Source: Cytospora piceicola
Lineage: Eukaryota; Ascomycota; Sordariomycetes; Diaporthales; Cytosporaceae
Assembly: GCA_023375675.1 (NCBI GenBank)
Contig: JALQBC010000023.1
Coordinates: 310,001-374,000 of the forward strand
DNA length: 64,000 nt
Direction: 5' to 3'
Part shown: piece by piece, positions 32,001-44,147 of the stretch
Position numbering within the stretch: position 1 is the stretch's first letter
Layout of the letters: every line of letters starts with the position of its first letter
Position numbers and translations under genes: made by a program
Notes under the pieces: model-generated
Told to the model about the DNA's origin: nothing
The model's database searches: none
What the model saw: only the letters and a program-made list of their open reading frames with translations

Positions 32001-35000
32001 GCTTCGAGCACTGGGAAAAGATGCGTGAGAACCTGCTGAATGACAGCATGGCAAGTACGGCCGTGGCCGTTCAGCTTGAAGGCAGCGGCTTCGACCTGCT
32101 GAAGAACGTTCGTCTGAATCGTGAAGGCGAGTTCATTTACTCGCTCAGACCGAAGAGGGACAATGTCTCTCACCGCCTGATGGTCGACGTGAAACTGGGC
32201 CGCGACAACGTCAAGTATGTCACGCTTCGAAGCCCATTGCTAGTTGAAAACGACACGCAAATTCCTGTCGAGCTTGGTGTATACGATGCAGAAGAAACTG
32301 TCCTGCTCAAGATTGAGAAGATCGCGCCCGGCGAGTCTCGCCCCGCACCAGTCGGTGCAGTGTACTTGAAAAGCCTGCTTGTCCGACCTGATAGTGGTTT
32401 TGGGTACGCATGGTCCACCGAAGCACTGTGGTGGCGGGATTTGCTCAAGCGACCGACTCGGACGATGGTGTGCAAGGGCGAGAACGGCGATCCGTTCTAC
32501 TTCCAGATGAACGCGGCTTTTGATCGGTCGAATGCTTTGACGAAGTAAGTGGCACCTTGGCTGTTAAAACTCGACGACTTACTTACTCTACTATAGGAAT
32601 TATCCCAACATGAAGCTCAAGCTCTCCGCCCCTGTGACACTCGAGAATCTCCTGCCGTATGACTTCAAATACCGCATATACGACAAGAACACTAAGAAGG
32701 ACTGGTCGAACTTTTTGCGAAAGGGAGGTGTCAGCCCTGTGCATGCCACCGAGCTCTCGCACCTCCTCTTACTCAGTGTTGATATGCAAGATACAGTTTT
32801 CAAGCCAAGCGAGTTCGCCATTATCAACTCTGGCAGCTCTGAAGACTTCAAAAAGGAGCATACTCTCAAATGCCAAGATGACCAAGGCCTCCATCTCAAT
32901 CTAAAATTGCATTACCATCGCATTCCAGATAGCGGAGGAGCCTTCAAGGTCACGGTGTATAGTCCGTATGTCATCTTGAACAAGACAGGACTTGACCTCC
33001 AAATCCGCCACAAGGGCCTTATGCAGCAAGCCAGGGCGGCGGCTGGCCAACCTGGTTTGCTGGTTGACGTGTCTGACAGTGAGCGCAAAGTGGCCCCTCT
33101 CATGTTCTCCTTTGGCAGTGATGACCATCACAATCGTGCCTTGCTTAGAGTTGGTAACTCAGAGTGGAGCAAACCACAGAGTTTCGATGCCATCGGAAGT
33201 ACCGCAGACGCCGTCTTGCAGTCGTCAAACCGCAACTCCGAAATCCACGTTGGTCTCACCGTGGATGCAGGAGAGGGCAAGTACATGATGACCAAGGTCG
33301 TCACACTTTCACCCAGATTCATCGTCCAGAATAAGGTTGGCGAGGAGATAAACATTCGCGAGCCTAGCTCCTCCGACCTGATGACTCTCAAGGCGGGCCA
33401 GCTGCAACCACTGCACTTCCTCCAGAAGACTGCCGCTAAGCAGCTGTGTCTGTGCTACCCAGGGGTTGATAACCAATGGAGCTCACCTTTCAATATATCT
33501 GATCTGGGCACCACCCACATCAAGATCGCCAAAGCTGGCCAACGCCAACGGCTGGTTCGCGTGGAGATCCTGATGGAGGATGCGACTATTTTCCTGAAGA
33601 TGACCATGGAAACGAAACAGTGGCCATTCTCGATGCGCAACGAGAGTGACACAGAGTTCACCTTCTACCAGGCCAATCCGAACATAGACGATGATGGAGT
33701 CGAGGACCGCTCGGGGTGGCGACCGATTCGATACCGACTGCCACCGCGTAGCATCATGCCATACGCCTGGGACTTCCCAGCGGCGAAGCACCGCGAGATT
33801 GTCATCGCAGCGTACGACAAGGAGCGGCATGTCAAGGTGGCTGAGATCGGCAACCTCGTGCCGATGAGGTTGAACTCGACCTCAAGTGGACAAAAGATCA
33901 TTGACATCAATGTCGCCGCAGATGGTCCAACGCAGACCTTGATCCTGTCCAATTTCAAGCAATCCAAGAGTCTTTACCGCCAGAAGACCGGCTTTGGTCC
34001 TGGTGGCAACGCTTCTAGTGGAAACCTGAGCACATCCCAGGGTTTCGAGGCAAAGGACCAGGACACTGGCACTACCTTCCGTGCACAGCTCAAGCTTGCT
34101 GGGATTGGCGTGTCCCTTATCAACTCCCAGCTGAAGGAGCTTGCGTATCTCACGTTCAGAGACGTCACCCTACGATACAGCGAGTCGCCACTGTACCAGA
34201 CAGCCAGTTTGGCTGTGAAATGGATCCAGATCGACAACCAGCTGTACGGCGGAATCTTTCCTATGGTTCTCTACCCTAGCGTCGTGCCAAAGCGGGCCCA
34301 GGAGACCGAAGCACATCCGTCGCTACACGCGATGATTACCAGGGTCAAAGATGATTCATATGGTGTCTTGTACATCAAGTATGCGACGATCTTGCTCCAG
34401 CAGATGACTGTTGACCTTGACGAGGACTTCATTTTTGCCATGCTGGACTTCTCCAAGGTACCCGGTGCCTCTTGGACCGAGGCCGCGGACGATGGCAGGC
34501 TTTGTGATGACAGCCTCGACATCCCGGAGCCTAGTCAAACGCAGGCTGGTCAAGACATCTACTTTGAGCTGCTGAACATCCAGCCGATGCAACTGGATCT
34601 ATCCTTTGTACGGACGGAGCGTATCAATGCCGAGGACAAGACATCGTCCCGCAACCCGCTCATGTTCTTCTTCAATATCATGACGATGGCAATGGGCAAT
34701 GTCAACGACGCTCCACTGCGGATGAACGCTCTCATGTTGGACAACGTCCGGGTGTCGATGCCCATCCTCATCCAGAACATATCCAATCACTACAGCCAAG
34801 AGGCGCTGTATCAGGTCCACAAGATCCTCGGTTCGGCTGACTTCTTGGGCAACCCCGTGGGACTGTTCAACAACATCAGCTCTGGCATAGCAGACGTTTT
34901 CTACGAGCCGTACCAGGGGCTTATCATGTCCGACCGGCCCGAGGACCTTGGATTAGGCGTTGCTCGTGGAGCAGCCTCCTTCCTCAAAAAGTCTGTGTTT

Positions 35001-35771
35001 GGCGTTACAGACTCGTTCTCCAAGTTCACGGGTGCCATGAGCAAGGGTCTCGCCGCAGCAACGCTCGACAAGCAGTTCCAGGACCGAAGACGCATCACGC
35101 GTGCCAGGAACAGGCCCAAGCATGCTCTTTACGGATTCACGACCGGCGCCAACAGCTTCATCACGTCCGTGGCCTCCGGTGTTGGTGGCGTGGTCCGCAA
35201 GCCCCTCGAAGGCGCAGAATCGGAAGGTGCACTTGGATTCTTCAAGGGCGTCGGTAAAGGTGTTCTCGGCCTCGGCACAAAGCCCCTCATCGGCGTCTTG
35301 GATGCCGCCTCCAACGTCACTGAGGGCATCCGCAACACGACAACAGTTTTCGACGGATCGGAGCTCGACCGCGTGCGTCTCACTCGCTTCGTCCCCTCGG
35401 ACGGCATCGTGCGGCCATACGACCAGCGTGAGGCACTGGGCCAGTTCTGGCTCAAGCAGATCGACAACGGCAAGTACTTTGAAGAGAACTACATCGCGCA
35501 CCTGGAATTGCCGCGAGATGACATGGTGGTGATGGTGACGTACGCGCGAATCCTGCTGATCAGGAGCCGGCGCCTCACCACGGAGTGGGACGTGCCACTC
35601 AAGGACGTGCAGACGATCGCAAAGGAGAGGACGGGGCTGAGCCTGACGCTGCGCGGCGGGACGAACGGGCCGTTCATCCCGATCGGGGAGGAGAGCGGGC
35701 GGACGTTCATATACAAGATGGTTGGAGTCGCGGTGGAGGAGTTCAATCGCCGGTTTAGAGGAACGGAGTGA
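26051..35771 (+). CDS. VPS13: VPS13 bridge-like lipid-transfer protein
   Basis: Exons 26051..32544 and 32597..35771 give 3222 aa; the single 52-nt intron has a GTAAGT donor and a CTATAG acceptor. The protein is a long hydrophobic-groove tube that moves phospholipids at membrane contact sites (vacuole, mitochondria, ER, prospore membrane). Order: Chorein_N at 1-110 (MLEGLVAGLLNRFLGMYVKNFD), repeated RBG modules up to about 2100, a VAB (SHR-BD) domain around 2130-2700 (adaptor binding), an ATG2_C-like amphipathic region at about 2930-3060 (GAASFLKKSVFGVTDSF, GFFKGVGKGVLGLGTKPLIG) and a PH-like end. Acidic and Ser-rich linkers lie near 870-920 and 1570-1630, and a Lys/Asn-rich linker near 1750-1810. 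Length and ends match fungal Vps13. The first Met starts the Chorein motif, so the start is firm. Confidence 0.98.
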
Positions 35772-37196
35772 TTTGGAGAGTAACTCCTATTCCTATCATG
35801 TCGCGGGCTGCCGCCACGGCAGCTCGTGGGCTGAATGACGACGGATGATGGATGGGTGATGGGCGATGGGTGTGGTTATAATACGATTTGGGAGGCACAG
35901 ATTGGTCAAAAATGCATATGATGGGCCACTAGCAATGGAGAATGGTGTTTTCTTACGCCTGTTCTGGGAGGAACAGATGGTGGGGTGGGGGGTCTCTTTC
36001 TTCTCCTAGGGGTGGTATCGTCATGTTGTATCCTTTGAGTGCAGTAATAAATCAGGACGTAGTAGAGATGTAAACGTGTTTTTCTGGTGTCTGTTTTCGG
36101 TGTGAGGTTTGTGAAATGGGATCTACCTGTTTCCATCGTTTCAGAGGTTCCGTGTGACACAATTTTGGTGTCGCCAGTAGCCAAGGAAAATCACCAAACT
36201 GGGCAAAGGTGAGGGCATCACCGCCCTCGAGCCCCGAAAACACTTCGTAATAGTTCACGCGCAATCTGAATCAATTACGTGCTCCGGGAGTCATCCTGAC
36301 CACAAATTTCTCTCGCTCATGTGTTGTCGCGTTGAAGGGCTTCCGGCTTAGAGCACCTGAGCGAGATCCATCGATGAATAGCATCTTCGACAACTCAAGA
36401 ATTACGTCCTGGCTATATCCCCCTTACAAATTACCAGCGTCCACAATTGACAAAGCCTATAGTCCCCAGAAATGGTGGATCCACCTCTGTAGAGCCTCAG
36501 CTTCTGGCTATCCCTGGTCGCGAATATTGCATCGAAGAATATTTTTTCAATGACTGCACTGTAGTGACAGTCATTGTCTTTGATGAGCAATCATTACCGG
36601 CAGGATAACATAGACAAAGTCAATTTTGCAAGTCATATGCTGGAAGAGTGGTGATGACTGGCTCTGTGGTAAGCTCGACCAATACAATCTCCAAAACGTC
36701 CTCAATAGTCCTGGTTCAGTGAAGAGATGAGTACGGGGACTTGTTTTTCCCAGAGTGTATGTTGGCAAATGGGAATCGAGGCTTTATTGTTGTGTGTCTC
36801 CTACTTTAAGTGGCAGAGAATTGTCAACAACTCAACGCCGTTTCCAATGAAGGCTGCCGTATGTCACGCCGTACAGTGATGAGGAGTGTGTTCCATATAC
36901 AACAACAAACTGCCAATATTCGTTTGCCCACCAAGTACCAGCGGAGAGTGTTCTCGAGTTGATATGTGATTCATGGATGAGCAGGGATATATTTTAAGCC
37001 TTGAATTACACTCAAGGTGGTGTACTTGTTCTTCCTTCTGCTTCTTCAACAGAACCATACAACAAGCAAACCGGAGCTACCAAATCATGAAAGCACTGTC
37101 ATTTCGATACCAATACCTTCTTACCAGAAGGATTACAGAGCCACCAAAGAACACAAAACCGTCCTCCAGATCTGGCAAGGAACCAATTCATAAACC
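35772..37196. other. Intergenic
   Basis: The VPS13 3' flank and the upstream region of the 325-aa unknown gene. A small imperfect hairpin (AATGACTG ... CAGTCATT) lies at about 36549-36575. No gene supported. Confidence 0.55.
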
Positions 37197-38238
37197 ATGT
37201 CTACACACAACCGACAGGCATCTCCATTAGGACGATATATTCAGTCGTTCCATGTCTTTGACCAGCACGACCTTGACCGCAGGGACATCCCTCCCACAAT
37301 TTCCAATACTTTCCAGATCGATCAAAGATGCCAGGTTGGGAGTGTGACACTCTGTAGTGGCCATGGCGGCCAGATCCACACATCGGGGTTCCCAGGCGTT
37401 GAACATGAACAAGCCCCCAGGATTAGGCGCGTTGACTGCCTTGAACTTATGAACCGGCTCGACATTCAGGGAGACCAGATCAACTACCGTCGCTTTTGTG
37501 GATACTGGACGATAGAAAACTGGAACAGGCAGAACGGAAACGATGCCGTAATCTTACACTTCAAGACGTTCCTATTTCGCTTTACTACTGATAACCCGAA
37601 CCTGACAGTTTTGTGAGTCTCTCGACCCATCGAATGTCTCTTCATCACTTGTACACTGATATACTGATCGGCCCAGATTTGGGTCCCAAGACCTTCACCA
37701 AATTTTGACCATGATTGCCCATGTAGTACTTCCGGAGCGCGTCGATGAAGTTCCCCCTGTTCAGGGCCATCTCCAGTATCAAGACCCTCACGGAGTCTCC
37801 CCCACTGCATTACTTACTTGGCAAGTCCTCCCACTTCCCAGAGAAGGCGTGTCGAATTATCTTCAACTGCATCGTACGACCCGCCGCGAGGCTGAGGAGC
37901 GGCGCCGAGCACAACAGATAAATGCCATCTTACCACAAGCCACAGCAGCGCGTGTGAGTGCAGTCGACTCATGCTACGGCGAGAGACTATACGACATGAA
38001 CGAGATGCCTAGATCCGTCGGAGACTTGCGGCAACATGTGTTCGAGATATGGTCGAATGCATTGGGCCACGCCATCAGGGACCCCATGGTATATGGCGCC
38101 TCAGTCGCACCGACCTCGTCAAACTTGTCGGCATACGCTGTGGACCATGTGCTGAACAGTATCCAGTTTGATGTCATAGGTACTGAAGATGATGCGGGAC
38201 CTTCTGGACCCGATGTCTTTGGCTATCAGCAGAGATGA
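37197..38238 (+). CDS. Unknown protein, two exons
   Basis: Exons 37197..37612 and 37677..38238 give 325 aa. The 64-nt intron has a GTGAGT donor, a CTGAT branch and a CCCAG acceptor, and it joins two otherwise separate frames without a shift, which argues for a real gene. The start context is good (AACCATGTC). The first exon has alternating strand-like segments (YIQSFHVFDQHDL, CQVGSVTLCSGHGGQIH, NDAVILHFKTFLFRFTTDNPNL). The second has a basic helix around the middle (TTRREAEERRRAQQINAIL) and an acidic end. There is no signal peptide and no membrane span. I recognise no family, and the neighbours do not help. Confidence 0.65.
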
Positions 38239-39448
38239 TCAGGTGGTCTGATGGGCAGGAGATACGGACGGTGAGGACTTTTTTTCACGAAGTGCCCAGA
38301 CATCTGCGAGGCTGAAGCAATACTACAAAGTAGTCATGAGTGCTGGGGTGCGTTTCTTGCTCGGCTGGGTTGATGTTGGGTTGCAGTAACATCTTTGACC
38401 GGCGAAAACAAACCAATAATATAGAAGGAATTCCATACCTACCGAAATAGTAACTACAATAAATGGCGATTGATGTTCACTCCCCGTGAAGTGCTCTCTT
38501 TAACAGTGTGCGTGTCTATTCTCATTTACCCGTAGGCTGTCATGACCAAGCCATATAGCTGTTATGAATATCACACGGAACGCAACACCTGAAACAGTCA
38601 TCTCCAGGGCTCTGAGGTTCTGTTCTGTCGTAGTAGGAACACGCCGAATGGTTACTATAGAACCTTGGCGCTTATTGAAAGCGTTCCTTTAGTCAAGAGG
38701 AATGATCAGCCAAGACGTGCAGTATACCATTCATACTACAACGGTAATTGCACAGGGAGCGAGTGTTGTGACTTGTTATTCGGTTTCCGTACCTAAAATC
38801 AACTACATGGCTTTCCTGGACGAGCACTTACAGCTCTTCGGTACTTAGAATACCAGTATAAGAGATTTATATGTCGCTCGTTGACTCCCCTGAGGAAGAT
38901 ATCACGCCGTAGGAAAATAATATGAATACTTTGGCTGGTATGGAAGATGAAGATAAACCCGGTCGCACTCTTCTACGAGTGACGTCTGTAGGGTTAGGGT
39001 AATACTCCTTATCGGGGGGGGGGTGCGGTCACGGGCACCAATTTAATCGTAGGTGGGCAATAGAAGATTCTCCAATGGCCCATCTACAGGTCACCCAGAG
39101 CTGGAAAGTATCATGGTTATCTTTCAGAAATTTCATATTCCGAAACGATGGCCTTTAGGTCGTCTTTTTGAAAGCTATCATGCATCATCACGAAGATCAT
39201 AACCTAGAGCCCACATACAGGAGCCCACCAGCCGCCATATACCGCAAGTGTTCTCGTGCCAGTCCCCTTTCTTCTCTCCCGGAATTCTACTGACTCCAGA
39301 CAAGCTGCAATCATTGATTCCTTGGGTGACCTGGTACGACCATCACTCCATCTCTACATTCATGCCGGGTCATGAGGAGCGAGTCCTTCCGGCTCGCATA
39401 AGCAGCTCCTTACCCTTGAGACCACGCCAACAACCCCCCAAGCCAGCA
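38239..39448. other. Convergent spacer
   Basis: 1.2 kb, AT-rich in parts, with a telomere-like motif at 38989-39002 and a G-run at about 39016-39024. No gene supported. Confidence 0.55.
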
Positions 39449-42426
39449 CTACGAAGTCCCGCCGTGCTTGAGCCCAGCGACCCGGCCAAGCCCGAACCAC
39501 CTCCTTCCATGACCATGCCCAGCCGAGACAGGAGCACCCTCCTGCTCCAGCGAGGATGAATTCAGTGGCGCGCCGCCATCGTGCGTGGCCAGGACGGCAC
39601 TGAGGCCCGCCCCCAGACCAGAGTTGCCGCTGGTGTGTCCCACCCGCCCAGTGCGTATTGCCGGATGCAGCTCCGCACCTTCCGTGACTCCCATGTCTGC
39701 GCTGGGTGCCCTTTTGCGCATGATCGGCGGTGGTGTGGCTGAGGCCCCCTCGCCCGGGTGGTGGTTTCGTCTATCCCACGTGGGTACTCCCACAACCGGC
39801 GCGAACGAATCCTGGTCGTTATTTACCGGCGGGGCAAAGGGCGAATGGTTGTTAGGCACTGAGGCGGAGGGCTGGGGGTGATTCGTACCCAGTGACCGAC
39901 GGAACAGGCTGGTCAATCCCCTGCTACGGGGGCGGGCCGTCGGCTGTTGCTGTTGGTGGCTGGCGATAGGTGGGTAATGGCGCTTCTGGGCTGCAGAGCC
40001 CTCTTCCTCTTGGACTTGAGGGCGATTTTGAGGAGTCGGGGTGGTGCTCCCAGAGTGGTAATCTTGCCACCCACTTGGGCTGTTCTTCATTTGCCCGTTC
40101 GCAGGATTCATCTGGGCTGGCTCGGAATCCAGTGGTTTTCCAAAGGCCTTCAGGGCACGTGTTGTCATGGGCGTCCCGGGCGCTTGATTTCGAGCTTGTA
40201 AACTAGACCGTCGATACGGCGCGGGAGGCGGTGCGACAGTAGCACCTGTCGGTCGTGGCGAGCAGGGGCCCGCGATTCCTGATCCATAAAGGCCTGTTTC
40301 TGGCGCTGGCAGTGAGTCTCCCAGGGCGTCTAACGTCGGCGCAAGAGGGGCACCATCCCCGATGTATCCACTCCCGCCTAAAGCTCCAGACATGCCGTTG
40401 GTTTTCCAACCCTTCGAGTCGGCTGGAAACCCAAATAGGTCCGAGGTGCCTCGGCCGGGCACCCTTTGGAATGTGTTGGTTCGGTGTGGCGCCCTTCCCA
40501 GGCCGCCATTGCTGGGACGAAGCCCCTCCCTCATCCAATAATCAAAGCTGGAGACTTCCGACGCTGCATCATCTGGCTCACTTCCTGATTCCCAATCATT
40601 CTTATGTCGCGATATTGTAGTCTCATCTGCAGATCGAGGGCGCCTCAGAACGGAGAGGCGGTTTTCGAAATATGTGCCGGCAGAGTTTCGACCTGTAAAC
40701 GCCGTGACCGAAGGCGGATGGGCAACATGAGAATCTTTGAACCGCCAGTGATCCCCCTCCACTTCACCTGCCTGGTTTTCTGGGGACCGCGGAAGTCCTG
40801 AGTACCTTGCCTCCTCGATACGTTGACCATGATGTGAGACGTCATCGGAATTCTGGCTCTGGTTCATCGAGCTTGACATGGTATCTGGAGTCGGGGGAAG
40901 CGTGTGAGATCGAGCAGCAGGTACATCGGTAATTACCCTGCGGCTGGGGGTTGGTCTTTCATTACTATTTTTGACCCGTACCATTGGCTGCATCTTGAAG
41001 GGTTTGACAGTTGCTGCCCTTTCGATGTTTTTACTCGGGGGTATGGAGTGCGGATTTTCGTGCGTGCCAGGAGATAATTTCGAGTTTTCAAACCTCTGGA
41101 GCGGCGAAACATTAAGTCCATTCTCGGTGGCCTCTTTCGCACCGTCTCGGGGGCCGGGATGTTCGTTTCTCCTGTACTTGGTTGGCGTCTGAATAAGCCG
41201 GGCGTTGACATCAGCAGGATCTGAGGGACTGCCTGGAACTTCCTTGCCTCCGTAGATGCTGACGAACGAGCTCTCACTCAAGACGCTCATACTGGGGCTT
41301 ATAAACCCCCCATGGTCCAGTCTAGGGTCGGTCCTAGACAAGCTCAGAAGGCTGCCTTGAGTACCCAAGTAGACATTGCGAAGGTTCTCTGTATTCTCTG
41401 AACGCACAGAAAGGAAGCTGGGCATTCGTTCAAGGCCCTGTGCTTCCTTGGCGGCTGTAGCCTTGGAGCCCTTCGGGTGATCGAAGCCATTCCCATGAGA
41501 CGCCAATTGGGCATGAGTAATTCCGGATAGGAAGGTTCTGTCCGCTTCCATCTGTCGTACCATTTCTCTCTCTCGTAGAAGCAGTTCGATGCGGCCTTCG
41601 AGCGAGACAATCATCTGAACCGCTTCCTCGACCGCCTTGTCCCTTCTCTCCAACTCTCGTAGCAAAGTCTCGTTGGTTTCCCGTGCTACAGTCTTCTCTG
41701 CCTCCAGTGTCTCGACCTTGTCCTCGAGAACTGTCTGACGCTCCCGCCGATGGAACAACTCCAGCTTCAGGTCAAAGTTCTGCTTATGCAAAGTTGACAT
41801 TGTCTATGTGGGTATTCGGTCAGCATCTCACCTTTCAACATGGTCTTTTCGCAACCGGAAGCGCAATTCGGGGAAGTGTTTGGACGCGGTACCTGTTCCA
41901 TCTCTTTCAGAGCGGGACCTCTCTTCTTTCCATCATCGCCATTTTGTTCCTTGGACTCCGGGCGTCGGCCATCAGCCGTTGCGCATCGCACTGGTGTTGA
42001 CGTTGCAGCTCGCAGGTCAGCCGGACCTGAACTGCTCATCTCACCAGCCAGTCTATTGAGATTCCGTTGGATCTCTGACCTCCGTTCCTTCTGAAGTTTC
42101 TCTTGAAGTAAAGTAGACTGCGGCTCCTGCTGAGTGCTGGAGTGAGATTCCTTGAGCGACGACTTGGATATTGGAGTAGGGGGACGATCAATAGTGGAAC
42201 CCATGGAGCCTTTGCGATTGGATTGACGAGAGCTAATAGGAGGTACACCGTTTCTTAAACTTGGTGACGACGTGGTGTTGGAGGTAGAATCATTGTTGCC
42301 CTGAGATTGCATTCGCGCGGATGGAGTTCGTGTGCTGGACCGTGAGTAGGGGCGCGAGCTAGTGGAGGAGGTAAAGGAAGCTCGAGGACGGTTTCCTCGT
42401 GGGCGTTGGGCGGCAGACACCTCCAT
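39449..42426 (-). CDS. Cnn_1N/CM1-domain microtubule-organising protein
   Basis: Exons 42426..41893 and 41803..39449 give 962 aa. The 89-nt intron (GTACCG donor, CATAG acceptor) lies between codons. The N-terminal 178 residues are Ser/Pro/Arg-rich and disordered, ending in a short charged helix. Right after the intron comes a CM1-like motif (about 180-215): TLHKQNFDLKLELFHRRERQ, followed by a coiled coil to about residue 260 (VETLEAEKTVARETNETLL). In fission yeast Mto1/Pcp1 and Aspergillus ApsB, CM1 recruits and activates gamma-tubulin complexes at spindle pole bodies or septa; that role is inferred here. The rest is a long disordered tail with repeated Pro/Arg/Ser stretches. I chose Met at 42426 (context TTACCATGG) over an in-frame Met 90 bp upstream. 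Confidence 0.86.
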
Positions 42427-43356
42427 GGTAACAACGGCGAAGAACTGGCTAACCCGACTGACAGGATTGCTGGGGCTGGGTGTGCACAAGCCGGAACGCG
42501 ACACGAGTGTCCACACTAGCCAGTCAGAGCGTGCTGTGCCTAAGATGGTTCAGTTGAGATATGACAGTGGCAGGCTCGACTGGTGATGAACTGCTGCGAG
42601 TTTGAGACAAAACAACAGCGGCATGGGATGATGCCTGTCTGGGAAGCAGCGTGTTCTGTGACCTGGTAGACCTGGTCGATTTTGTAAAGGATCCTTGTAG
42701 TGTGAAGGCCGTGCTTCTTGTGTCAGGTTAGAGTTGTGAGGTTGTGTGTCTTAGAAGAGACGTCAGTCAATGCAGGGATTTGAATGCCCATACAGACGCG
42801 GACAGCTTCAAGATTGTGCCTGATGAGTGGATTAGAATTTTTGAGTTATAGCAGGTGAATTCAAGAGACAAACAAAAGAAACCATGGGACAAGAACTTGG
42901 AACTCTGTCGTCGTGGAGCCAGAGTGAGAAACCGTGGGGGGGGGGGTTCAACAGTGAGACGTGAGGAAGGGAGCATGAGCGGACACTGGACAGAGACTTG
43001 GAATGAAGAGTGGTAACGCTGTCTCAACTGCATAGAATGTCTCAGAAGTATACGTGCTGACTGGATGGATTGATCAACTGGGATGGGGCATGGCGTGGCT
43101 GGATGTTGTTTCTGCTTCTTGCTGCCGTCGTCTTTCTTGGTTAGTAGGCAGGAACCGAATCTGGTGTGGAGGTGGATGGTTCGGAAGGAGGGAACAGACT
43201 GATAGATCAGATCTCCCCAGACTGCAATACAGCTAGACTCCCACAAAGCTACCCTAGGGTACATGGGTAGACTTCCACTCCAGATCCCAGATGTCCTGAA
43301 CTCCACCTTATCTGACCACAAGTCCAGTCCCTGCTTCTTATTTAATGCGCGCATTG

Positions 43357-43420
43357 TACTACCTATCTAGGTAGCCTATCTAGGTAGGTCGGTACCTACA
43401 GTAGGTACCTAGATATGCAG
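43357..43420. repeat. CTAGGTAGGTA palindrome cluster
   Basis: A dense group of CCTA/TAGG units arranged as overlapping palindromes (CTATCTAGGTAG, GGTACCTAC, GTAGGTACCTAG). The same motif recurs in many spacers of the window and never clearly in exons. Confidence 0.8.
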
Positions 43421-44116
43421 TCAGGCAGTAGTACGTACATCATCGATATGGTGCTTCCAGGTACACCTGAGTGGGCATCTTCTCGGTTTCCCCTGCAGTC
43501 ACTTTACGGGGAAGCTGCAAGCGACAGGGATTAATCAGGGTTCATGCAGGGGTGGAGCATGAAGAGAGCAGGGATCAGGGAAGACAACAGCAAGGGTGAG
43601 CAAGGTTGATCTGACACTAATGGGGAACTGGTCCGTGCATCTCCTCGTCTTCAGCACCTGGCTACCTAGGTACCTTCAGCTCTCAAAGTTTGTAATGTGA
43701 CCCAAGTACCTTATGGACTGTTTACTATGAGAGCTTGCTTCAATGTCTGTATCTTCACTTTTAGTTGCATTGCAATTGGCTTATTCTTCTTATTTTTCTT
43801 CTTCTTTTTTCCCCTAATTATTTTGATTTTAGTGTAATCAATTAATCTTCAAGCATTCTCGGACCCGAATGTGCCAAGAATCAATCAACCAACAATCATT
43901 CTGTGCTGTAGGCGCTGTGTGATAGTGACGTATGTGATGTGATGATCGGAAAACGGAGGCTCACTACCTACAGTACAGTAGGTAAATACCTATCGACCTA
44001 GGTACCTACACTGGGATACCTGTGTAACCAGGTACTTATGAGGTACTCAGGTAGGTACAGCCATATCTTGGATTACACTTTGAGTGGCTGTGGACGAATG
44101 GCCCGGATCACATCCG

Positions 44117-44147
44117 CCCAGCCAGCCAGCCATCCAGCCAGCCAGCC
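44117..44147. repeat. (CCAG)n microsatellite
   Basis: About seven CCAG units with one CCAT variant. Confidence 0.85.

Noticed and set aside
42767..43354. 195-aa minus ORF upstream of the Cnn_1N gene
   Set aside because: Composition is not protein-like and its position is that of the neighbouring gene's leader; no splice signal joins it in frame.
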